NCBI RefSeq assembly: GCF_007751715.1
Contig: NZ_CP036292.1
Span: 2,604,001 to 2,668,000 of the forward strand
Length of the DNA stretch: 64,000 bases
Source of the DNA: Rosistilla oblonga
GTDB taxonomy: Bacteria > Planctomycetota > Planctomycetia > Pirellulales > Pirellulaceae
Direction: 5' to 3'
A program made the position numbers and the translations under genes. Shown here piece after piece: positions 25,898 through 33,471 of this stretch. The notes below the pieces were generated by a model that did no database searches, was not told where the DNA came from, and saw only the letters and a program-made list of their open reading frames with translations. Every line of letters begins with the position of its first letter. Position 1 is the first letter of the stretch.

Positions 25898-27556
25898 ATG
25901 CTGATGAGTATCAGTCTATTGGTGGCGTTTTGGATCAGCGGCCCGCGAGATTCGGGCGGCGGCGTTGCCGCGGCGGTCGATTCACTCTCCAAACGCCCCT
26001 GGATCAGCCTGCTGCTGGTGTTTGCCGTCTCGTTGTTGACGAATCTCGGACTGACGCTGATTCGGTATCCGTTGCCTCGAATTCACGACGAGTTCAGTTA
26101 TCTGCTGGCCGCTGACACCTACGCCTCGGGGCGGCTGACCAATCCAACGCACCCGTATTGGAAACACTTCGAGACCTACCACGTCCTCTCGCAGCCCAGC
26201 TACATGTCCAAGTATCCGCCGGGGAACGGGATCTTCCTGGCGCTAGGGCAGGTGACTACTGGGCATCCGATCGTCGGCAGCTGGCTGGCGTTGGCTCTGG
26301 GAATCGCCGCCACCTATTGGGCGTTGCGCGGCTGGATCCATCGTCGCTGGGCTCTGATTGCCGGACTGTTGCTGGCGATTAACGTCCCGATGCTGATGGC
26401 TTGGGGACAGACCTACTGGGGCGGCGGAGTCCAACTGCTCGGCGGTTCGCTGTTGATCGGCGCCCTGCGGCGGATCGTCGACCGCGATCGCTGGCCACGC
26501 CCAGTCTGGCAATACGCGAGCCTGTTTGCATGCGGAGCGGTCATTTTGGCGAACAGCCGCCCGCTGGAAGGCTTTTTGCTGTGCGGCGTCGCAGCCGTTG
26601 TGTTGCTCCACTGGCTCTGGAAGTCCCCCGCCTCGGATCGCATCAACAATTTGGTTCAGTTAGCGCTGCCGAGCCTGTTGATCGGCGGCATCGGGATCGC
26701 GAGCCTAGCGATCAACAACGCGGCGGTCACTAGCCGGGCGACTCAGTTGCCCTATTCGGCTCACTCCAAACAATACACCGCCACGTCGATGGTGATATGG
26801 AACGCATTGCCGCCGGTTCCGAAATACAACCTTCCCGCGATGGAAGCCTTTTACCGCGACTGGTGCCGACAACGGCAGCTCGATGCGCAAACGTTCGCTG
26901 GCTATACCGCCTTGGTTTCCAGCAAGCTGCAGCACCTGAGTCACTTTTACACGTTCATGGGCGGTCTGTGCCTGTTGCCCGCGTTGGCCCTGGTCCGCCG
27001 CGACCGATGGTTGCTGTTTGCCGTCGCCGTTGTGCTGGGGCTGTTGGTGATCGAGTTTCAATTTGTCCATTCGCGGACCTTCCCGCACTACGTCGCTCCG
27101 GTCGCTTGTCTATTTTATGTCGCAATGTTTCAGTCGCTGCGGTGGCTGCACGCCGCCGGACACCGCAATCGGCTGGCCCGCATGGTCTTGCCGACGATCG
27201 TCTTCTACAGCCTGTTAGCCTTGATCGCTTATGGCGTCGGCAACGCGACGCGAATCGAATCGCCCAACCGATCCGAGATCGCCGAACTTCTGGAACAAGA
27301 GCCGGGCAAACATCTTGTGTTGGTGGAATATTCGCCCGATCACAACGTCCATCGCGAGTGGGTCTACAACCGCGCCGACATCGACAACGCTCCAATCGTC
27401 TGGGCCCATCGCCTGGGGCCCGAAGCCGACGCGCCGCTATTAAAACACTTCGCCGATCGCAACACCTGGCTCTGGCAAGCCGATCGCGGCGCCGAAGGTC
27501 TAACGCAGTTCGAGCCACCGGCCGACAAACGGTATCGAGCAATCTTCTCTCAGTGA
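25898..27556 (+). CDS. Polytopic glycosyltransferase-like membrane protein (PMT/ArnT-like)
   Basis: A 552-residue protein with about 10-12 membrane helices. After the first two helices comes RIHDEFSYLLAADTYASGRL, where the acidic DE pair in the first periplasmic loop resembles the catalytic region of GT-C glycosyltransferases (PMT_2/GT39, ArnT). A C-terminal soluble part begins after the last helix (LLEQEPGKHLVLVEYSPDHN). Such enzymes transfer sugars from polyprenyl-linked donors. The start is chosen at ATG 25898; the frame stays open to 25817 and GTG 25859 is an alternative. The acceptor is unknown. It is convergent with the LtaS-like gene, which may act on cell-envelope glycans too. Confidence 0.8.
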   Translation: MLMSISLLVAFWISGPRDSGGGVAAAVDSLSKRPWISLLLVFAVSLLTNLGLTLIRYPLPRIHDEFSYLLAADTYASGRLTNPTHPYWKHFETYHVLSQPSYMSKYPPGNGIFLALGQVTTGHPIVGSWLALALGIAATYWALRGWIHRRWALIAGLLLAINVPMLMAWGQTYWGGGVQLLGGSLLIGALRRIVDRDRWPRPVWQYASLFACGAVILANSRPLEGFLLCGVAAVVLLHWLWKSPASDRINNLVQLALPSLLIGGIGIASLAINNAAVTSRATQLPYSAHSKQYTATSMVIWNALPPVPKYNLPAMEAFYRDWCRQRQLDAQTFAGYTALVSSKLQHLSHFYTFMGGLCLLPALALVRRDRWLLFAVAVVLGLLVIEFQFVHSRTFPHYVAPVACLFYVAMFQSLRWLHAAGHRNRLARMVLPTIVFYSLLALIAYGVGNATRIESPNRSEIAELLEQEPGKHLVLVEYSPDHNVHREWVYNRADIDNAPIVWAHRLGPEADAPLLKHFADRNTWLWQADRGAEGLTQFEPPADKRYRAIFSQ

Positions 27557-27927
27557 CTGCTACCTAAGTTTCACCCCAAACTCCTAAGCCCGGAGGGCGG
27601 AACACGAACTGCCGGTGGTGTGCACCACCGAAACCGCGGAGCACCAAACCAGCTTCAAAGGCCGGAGGCCGACAAATTCTCTGCCGGTGGTGTAAACCAC
27701 CGGAACCGGGGAGCCGCAAGCATTTTTAAAGGCCGGAGGCCGACACACTACAACCTGCCATTGGTTTTGGTTGGGGAAAGCAAGGCCTTGTGCCGGCCTC
27801 CGGCCTCGTGTTTTCGGGGTTGCTTGCTACCGGTGGTTTACACCACCGGCAAAGAATATGCCAGCCTGCGGCCTCCACCACCGGCAGAGACTTTGCCGAC
27901 CTTCGGCCTGACGGGCGATACCCCCTC
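27557..27927. repeat. 371-base gap filled with mirrored GCCGGTGGT-type palindromic repeats
   Basis: The palindrome GCCGGTGGTGT...ACCACCGG is at 27683-27703 and its exact inverted copy at 27830-27850; degenerate copies lie at 27610-27631 and 27877-27886. Between them 'aaggccggaggccgaca' recurs at 27658 and 27729, and its inverted form follows near 27792. The left half is thus roughly mirrored by the right half. It separates the convergent glycosyltransferase and LtaS-like genes. No gene is seen. Confidence 0.85.
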
Positions 27928-30042
27928 TCAACCCGCATCATTCAACTTCTGAAGCTGCTGGTCCGAGAGGGTTGGCGGTTGGGGCGGGTAGAAGTTTTGG
28001 TAGTAGGCTGGAAAGCGGTAGTAGGCCAATTGTTGGTCGTACCAACGGGTCAGAACATCGTGCAGGACCGCCGCAATGACGGGGTGTTCGCCCGCCACGT
28101 CGGTCGATTCCTGCGGGTCGTTTTCCAAATCGAACAACTGGACCGAATGACGCTGGCGATCGATCACCAGCTTCCATCGGCCGGCCCACTGCACTGCATC
28201 GCCGAGAGCGGCGCCGCTGTTGACGTGATGAAAGATCAGTCGCTGCGACAAGGGCGTTCGCTGATCCGACAACAGATCGCTACCTTGCAAATTGGGATGC
28301 GCCGGCCAATCGAGCAGCCCCATCACGGTTGGCAACACGTCGATATGTTCCAACGGATAATCGTCGGTCGCCGGAGCGATGAGATTGGGAGCGTGGATCA
28401 CCGTCGCCACGTGCAGCGCCGGTTCGACCGGCTCGCGGGCGTGCCCCACCGATCCGTTTTCGTGGAACGCTTCACCGTTTTCACCCAATACGACCAAGAT
28501 CGTATCGTTCAAAACGCCTTGCTCTTGGAGATGCTCCACCAACCGGCCAAGCTCCTTGTCGCAGTTGTGGATCGCGTTGTAATAGGCGTTGCGAACCAGC
28601 GGCGTCTTCTCCGGCGGATGGTACATAAACGTCACGTCGCGATCCATCCGCGCCGGCTGAAACGGCTCCTCCGTCCCCGGCGGCAACTCATACGGAAAGT
28701 GCGAAGTCTGCAGGTTCATGCTAATGAAATAGGGCGTCTGGCTGGCGAGTTGATCATCGATCCATTGCAGCGTGCGGTCCATCGTTTGGTTGTCGTAAAG
28801 ACTGCCCGCGTGGAACGCTCCCACCGCTCGTTCCAACGCAAACCCGGGATCGCGAGCTGATGTGTAGGTCTCCAGGTTGCTGCGAGCCGAATCGAAGAAC
28901 AGATCCAACGAAGGAACCTGCAGGAATTGATCCATCCCGCCCCACGATTCGTTTTGGCTGGACATGATCGCTGTCGCGTAGCCCGCTTGCTTGAATAGAT
29001 CGAAAGCCAACGTCTTCGGCCATGGATCGTCGCTGCGGTAATAATGGTGCCGCTGAGTCCGCAGCGGATAGAGCGACGAGACGATGCAGACGTCGGCATA
29101 ATCGCTGTGCGTCGATTGCGCGTAGGCTCGATTCCAAGTGAGTCCTTCGGCCGCCAGGCGAGTCAGGTTGGGAGCGACCAGTTTGCCCTGGTGCCGCAAT
29201 CCGACGACGTCCGATCGCAGCGATTCGATGGCGAGAAAGATCACCGATGGCCTCGCGCTGTTTTCTGGCACGGTCCACGATGCCTCGCGAGCGACCAACG
29301 ATTTCGGATCGATCGACGCCTGGATCGGCTCATGAGCCAGCAGGTCGTAGCTGGATGAGGCGAGCGTGACCAACGGGTGCAAGCGGCTGCGAACCGATTC
29401 GATCCGCGTCGCCGATCGATGGGCGCTGAGATCGCTGGCGATGGGCGTCCAGATTCCCACGAGTACGATTCCAGCCAAAATCCAGCTGGCGCGAAGATCG
29501 CGCGGCGAGCGGTCGCGGGACAGCGACGGCGTGTGCCGCAACAACCAACAAAACGCCCAGATCACCGCCGGAGCGGCGAGGCTTGCCAGGACGATCGATC
29601 GCCGTTCGCCCGGGCCCATATGATCCCAAGTCGAGAGGAGCGGGTTGGCGACGAGAAACAGCAGCGTATCCAAAGTGGCGAAGCGACCGATTTGAGTGTT
29701 CAGCCCCCAGCTGCCGATGCTGATCGCAACGATCATCGCCAGAGTGCAACCGACGGCCACGCGGAACAGTCGGGCGGCGAGCAATCCGCCACGCTGCTGA
29801 ATCCAGTCGGCAGCCCGCGCCAGTCCGTAGATCGCCCAAGCGATCGTGATCCACAGCCAAGCCATCATCGCGATGGTGAATTGCGCCAACGGCGAGCCTT
29901 CGGCCAGAATGCCGCTCGCGTTGGTGATCTGCAGCGTGAGATCGATTCCAAAACCGAGGGAGCAGAGCGCCGCGAGGATTCGCGTCGGGAAGACCGTATC
30001 GACGGCATACGCCAGTCCGCGAAGCAGTTTCCGTTTCATCAT
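27928..30042 (-). CDS. LtaS-like membrane-anchored sulfatase/phosphotransferase superfamily protein
   Basis: A 704-residue protein: five or so N-terminal helices (residues 15-200) then an extracytoplasmic alkaline-phosphatase-superfamily domain. Residues 266-273 (SVIFLAIE) give the metal-binding acid, and the nucleophile region is AYAQSTHSDYADVCIVSSLY; a Thr or Ser near 311 is the likely nucleophile because the formylglycine motif C-x-P-x-R is absent. Later metal ligands lie in the GENGEAFHENGSVGH stretch. Architecture matches lipoteichoic-acid-synthase or phosphoethanolamine-transferase-like enzymes rather than true sulfatases. I start at ATG 30042; the open frame continues into a palindromic repeat and that leader is artefactual. 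Confidence 0.88.
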   Translation of the reverse strand: MMKRKLLRGLAYAVDTVFPTRILAALCSLGFGIDLTLQITNASGILAEGSPLAQFTIAMMAWLWITIAWAIYGLARAADWIQQRGGLLAARLFRVAVGCTLAMIVAISIGSWGLNTQIGRFATLDTLLFLVANPLLSTWDHMGPGERRSIVLASLAAPAVIWAFCWLLRHTPSLSRDRSPRDLRASWILAGIVLVGIWTPIASDLSAHRSATRIESVRSRLHPLVTLASSSYDLLAHEPIQASIDPKSLVAREASWTVPENSARPSVIFLAIESLRSDVVGLRHQGKLVAPNLTRLAAEGLTWNRAYAQSTHSDYADVCIVSSLYPLRTQRHHYYRSDDPWPKTLAFDLFKQAGYATAIMSSQNESWGGMDQFLQVPSLDLFFDSARSNLETYTSARDPGFALERAVGAFHAGSLYDNQTMDRTLQWIDDQLASQTPYFISMNLQTSHFPYELPPGTEEPFQPARMDRDVTFMYHPPEKTPLVRNAYYNAIHNCDKELGRLVEHLQEQGVLNDTILVVLGENGEAFHENGSVGHAREPVEPALHVATVIHAPNLIAPATDDYPLEHIDVLPTVMGLLDWPAHPNLQGSDLLSDQRTPLSQRLIFHHVNSGAALGDAVQWAGRWKLVIDRQRHSVQLFDLENDPQESTDVAGEHPVIAAVLHDVLTRWYDQQLAYYRFPAYYQNFYPPQPPTLSDQQLQKLNDAG

Positions 30043-30105
30043 TGGTCTCAATTGGGTTTTCAAAAGTTCGGCGGCAAGTCGTGGGTAGGCACGTCCGGCC
30101 CCTTC

Positions 30106-30186
30106 GTTTAACCGTGTGCCCATCGGGCCGCGCGTTTACGTTGGGATAGTGCTTCGCCGCGCGGGGCGTTGCCCACGCGGTTAAAC
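30106..30186. repeat. GTTTAACCGCG-family palindromic repeat, copy 1 of 2
   Basis: Arms at GTTTAACCG (30106) and CGGTTAAAC (ends 30186), with the same CGCGCG blocks as the 8.2-kb array. It begins exactly 100 bases before the next copy, keeping the array's period. Confidence 0.85.
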
Positions 30187-30205
30187 AACGCGTCCCTCCC
30201 CCTTC

Positions 30206-30286
30206 GTTTAACCGCGTGCCCAGCGGGCCGCGCGTCAAACCGCATCCCAAATCTAAAAGCGCGGCCCGCTGGGCACGCGGTTAAAC
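30206..30286. repeat. GTTTAACCGCG-family repeat, copy 2, perfect 28-base arms
   Basis: Arms 30206-30233 and 30259-30286 are exact reverse complements over 28 bases around a 25-base AT-richer loop. It is the most regular hairpin in the family here. The rest of the gap to the next start (30287-30589) shows nothing clear. Confidence 0.9.
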
Positions 30287-30589
30287 TAACGAGCGTGTGC
30301 CGGTGGGTTTGTCGTTGGCGTTCGCGCGACAGGGAAACCTACAGCGCAGCACGTTGTTTTCTGGCAACATTCGATTGCATCCCCGTCCTGCGAGCCGCGA
30401 CGGGCAGGTGAGTTGAACGGTTGCAGCGATTGTGCTGTTTGCATCATCGCGTCGCTTGGGGAAATCGATGCGGGCAAGCTGCATGCGTTGCGATTTCACA
30501 TCATCGACGAAAACGATGTCGTAGAGTCGTGCAGCAATTTGCAGATTCCCTCGCGATCTTCGATCGCCTATTTACCGCACGATCCGATC

Positions 30590-31909
30590 ATGAAAAACCC
30601 AATCCGCATGCTGATGCTGACGCTATCGTTGACGATCGTCTGCAGCCAGGCGATGGCGACCAACGTCATGTGTCCGGTGCTGCGCGATCGCGAAGCAACC
30701 GACGAATACGTGACGACCTATCAAGGGAAAACGGTTCGCTTTTGCTGCAATGAGTGCCGACAGGAGTTCGAGCAAAACGCGGAACTGTACGCCAGCGAAG
30801 TGCCTCAATTACAAAACCTTGCCTGGAGCGATCGGCTGCGTGATTTCTTCGACACCAACACCCGATACGTCGCGATCGGTTTACTGCTAACGCTACTGAT
30901 CGGATTGCGAGCCTACGGCTACCAGTCAACGAATCGAATCGGCGACGATCCGCCCACCGAAGCGGCGATCGACGTCGATGAACAATTTGCTCAACCAGCG
31001 TCCCTTCCAGCCGAACGCTTGCCACTGCGGCAGCGGTTGCTGACCGGCAAGGTCTCACCAGTGATCCCGTTGGTGATCTTGTGCGGATATTTGGGATACG
31101 AGATCTGGTCGCTGCGCGATCACATCGCGTCGACCGCCCTCGCCGAAGAGATCCACTTTGCAACCTTCTACGATTTCGGAACACCTCCGGTCCCCGAGCG
31201 GCCTGCCGATCTCGAGAATCGTTTGTCGGGATCGTATTATCGCGGCAACGACGAGCGCAGCCCGCGGTTGTTCAACGAAGGGAACTACCGCACCGCAACC
31301 TTTCATATCCAATTAGTCGACGCGCAAGGGACGCCACTGGTTGCCGGGGACGACATTTCCGATCGCGAGGTCTTCCTGAACCTCGACATCGATCGGCCAC
31401 CGTTCACTCCTGATTTCCTCTATCTGCCACGGGTGATGGAGACGATGTTCTTGACCCGCAAGAGCGAGATCTTTTTGGGACGCGACAGTCCGGTCGAAGA
31501 TGCGGTCATGTTGGAAACAGTCGAGCCGATGCAGCGTTGGAACGCACGTTTTTCGCTGGGCAAGATCTCCTGCTGCAGCAAAGAACTGCGCGGCGTCGTC
31601 TACGTCAGCGAACAACGGTTCTACAAGCCGCACTGGTGGTCCAGCAGCGAACAGGTCGGCGGCGCACGGATGCATTACGGCATTCGGTACGATCTGGCGA
31701 CCGAAGTCGGACGACTGACCGAGGCGTCGGACATGTACATGGGAGCGCTCTATCGGACGCGGAAGTTTCCCAAATGGAAGGTCCCGATGACCGAGTGGTT
31801 CTCGCACCAACCGATCCCCGAACTGCCCGGCCCCAACGTCGAAGATAAAGCGCTGCTGGGAATCGACGACCACGAAGCCGATCGCGGCGTGATCGCCGAA
31901 ACGCTATAA
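30590..31909 (+). CDS. YHS-domain membrane protein of unknown function
   Basis: A 439-residue protein. The ATG at 30590 opens a signal peptide (MKNPIRMLMLTLSLTIVCSQ, then AMA). Residues 25-70 form a YHS domain: MCPVLRDREATDEYVTTYQG and then FCCNECRQEF, with C28, C52, C53 and C56 as likely metal ligands. Two membrane helices follow (YVAIGLLLTLLIGLRAYGY and VIPLVILCGYLGYEIWSL). The C-terminal ~250 residues are a soluble domain without a recognised family (patterns LYLPRVMETMFLTRK, ISCCSKELRGVVYVSE). YHS domains accompany copper and other metal handling; that role is inferred. The open frame upstream to 30413 adds a non-signal leader. It is probably single-gene. Confidence 0.82.
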   Translation: MKNPIRMLMLTLSLTIVCSQAMATNVMCPVLRDREATDEYVTTYQGKTVRFCCNECRQEFEQNAELYASEVPQLQNLAWSDRLRDFFDTNTRYVAIGLLLTLLIGLRAYGYQSTNRIGDDPPTEAAIDVDEQFAQPASLPAERLPLRQRLLTGKVSPVIPLVILCGYLGYEIWSLRDHIASTALAEEIHFATFYDFGTPPVPERPADLENRLSGSYYRGNDERSPRLFNEGNYRTATFHIQLVDAQGTPLVAGDDISDREVFLNLDIDRPPFTPDFLYLPRVMETMFLTRKSEIFLGRDSPVEDAVMLETVEPMQRWNARFSLGKISCCSKELRGVVYVSEQRFYKPHWWSSSEQVGGARMHYGIRYDLATEVGRLTEASDMYMGALYRTRKFPKWKVPMTEWFSHQPIPELPGPNVEDKALLGIDDHEADRGVIAETL

Positions 31910-32249
31910 GCGGCCGCCCGAAGGCACGGCTTCTCTAGCAGCTTGCTGAGGTAGCCCACTTCAACAACAATGCAATCCACCCGCCGGGCTTCGCCAGGCG
32001 GGTGAAGTGCATGTTGCCAACGCGAGACTTCACCCTCCCACAAACGAAGTTTGGCAGGGGAGGGTCGAACCAGCGAAGCGAGGTTCGGGGAGGGGAGTCC
32101 ACAAGGCAATTCCGCATCGATCGAAACAGCGTAAGGCCCTCCCCGAAAAACTTGCTAAACGCTCGTTTTCCGACCCTCCCGGCTTCGCCAGGCGGGTGAA
32201 GTGCTCGCGGCGTGAAATGCTCGCGGGGAAGAAGGCGTTTGGGAGAAGC
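31910..32249. repeat. 340-base convergent gap with short dispersed repeats and hairpins
   Basis: GGCTTCGCCAGGCGGGTGAA occurs twice (31987 and 32182). Between them, ACCCTCCC (32032-32039) pairs with GGGAGGGT (32058-32065), and several ccctcccc/ggggaggg blocks follow. It looks like a composite of dispersed repeat pieces; no ORF of interest. Confidence 0.7.
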
Positions 32250-33047
32250 TCAGGATTTTTCGCCCAAGGCGTCGACGGGGCGGTCTTCGGGATAGATCGA
32301 CAGCCCGCCGGAAGCTCGCAATTCGATGAGGTACGACTTGCCAGCTTCGGTCTTCACCGAGACTGCTTCGCCATGGGCGGCGCGGATCCCTTTTTCGGCC
32401 GCCAGTTTGCGATCGTTGGCGAACTCCCAAAATTTCGACCAGATCTCCTGCTCGAATTCGTTGGGTTCTCCGCCTCGCAGATAGGCCTGCGGCATCGACC
32501 CAACCTCATCGATCACAAACCCATCGCTGGGCGTTTGGTGTTCGCCAAAGACGCGGCGGAAGAGGGTCAGCGACGTACCGCGGGCGATGTCGGCCGATTC
32601 GACAAACTTGTCCTCGAACTTCACCACCCAGTTATCGATGTAGACGACATCGCCATCGATCGTGAAGACCTTTGGTTTGCCGATCGGGTTCCCCTCGGGA
32701 GAGAGTTCGGTGAAACGGACTGTCGTCGAGACCATCTCCGACGCCAGCTGCGGTTGCTGGCTGAGCACTTCCAATCGCGCCAGACGCTGGTCGACCTTCA
32801 ACAACTGAAGCGCCGTTTCCATCCGCGTGATCGTCTTGGCTTGTTCCGCGATCTCGACGCCGGCGTTTTCGAGTTCGACCTGAGCCGTTGCAAGTGCCGA
32901 TTCGGTCTCGGCCAGCTTGCGTCGCTCGGCGTCGAACATATCGTAGGTCACGTATCCGGCGCTTCCCAGGATGCCCGCGACGCAGACCATCAGGAACGTG
33001 CGGACCGTGGTGTTGATCGTGTGTATCGTTTCTCCGACACGTCCCAT
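32250..33047 (-). CDS. Membrane-anchored coiled-coil protein of unknown function
   Basis: A 265-residue protein starting at ATG 33047, with AGGAG eleven bases upstream. One membrane helix (residues ~18-38, FLMVCVAGILGSAGYVTY) is followed by a coiled coil (about 40-100: AERRKLAETESALATAQVEL and on) and a soluble beta-rich domain containing KPKVFTIDGDVVYIDNWVVK. The topology suggests a short cytosolic N-terminus and a large periplasmic part. I do not recognise the family; it looks like a conserved planctomycete protein. Confidence 0.82.
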   Translation of the reverse strand: MGRVGETIHTINTTVRTFLMVCVAGILGSAGYVTYDMFDAERRKLAETESALATAQVELENAGVEIAEQAKTITRMETALQLLKVDQRLARLEVLSQQPQLASEMVSTTVRFTELSPEGNPIGKPKVFTIDGDVVYIDNWVVKFEDKFVESADIARGTSLTLFRRVFGEHQTPSDGFVIDEVGSMPQAYLRGGEPNEFEQEIWSKFWEFANDRKLAAEKGIRAAHGEAVSVKTEAGKSYLIELRASGGLSIYPEDRPVDALGEKS

Positions 33048-33471
33048 CGTGAGGACTCCTGAGTTGAAAACATGGCATCGCGCCGCGAGGCGATAGCAAT
33101 GCGAGAATTTCGTTTCGAATTCAACCGCCTCGACTTGCATTCAATCGGCTGGTCGCATTGATTTGCAACAAGCTGTTTCTCCTTGAATAGCAATGAGTTA
33201 CGGAGATTTCTTGTCAATTCCTGAAGGATACACGGATTTCACGATGCCGACTATCCAGTTTTTGCAACTGATTTCCTGGGTGCGGGTGAGTTGAACTCCA
33301 ACCTCGTCATCCTTCTCGACCGGCAAATGCTAGCTGCGGGGGCGGATGCGCTACAGGATGCCGTCCCCCCATGATCTTTACGATTATGGGCCGTTGTATC
33401 ACGCGGTGAATGCTTTGACGGTGAGCATCTCGGATAGGGCGGGAAATAGAGAGCTCAAAAAAGCGAGTCGA
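33048..33471. other. 424-base gap without a recognised feature
   Basis: It lies upstream of the coiled-coil gene and downstream of the first sulfatase. Only short frames occur. The 33048-33200 part should hold the coiled-coil gene promoter, but no convincing boxes were found. Confidence 0.4.

Noticed and set aside
30043-30123. 27-residue N-terminal extension of the LtaS-like protein
   Set aside because: It is encoded by a palindromic repeat and gives the artefact MGTRLNEG also seen from the other repeats.
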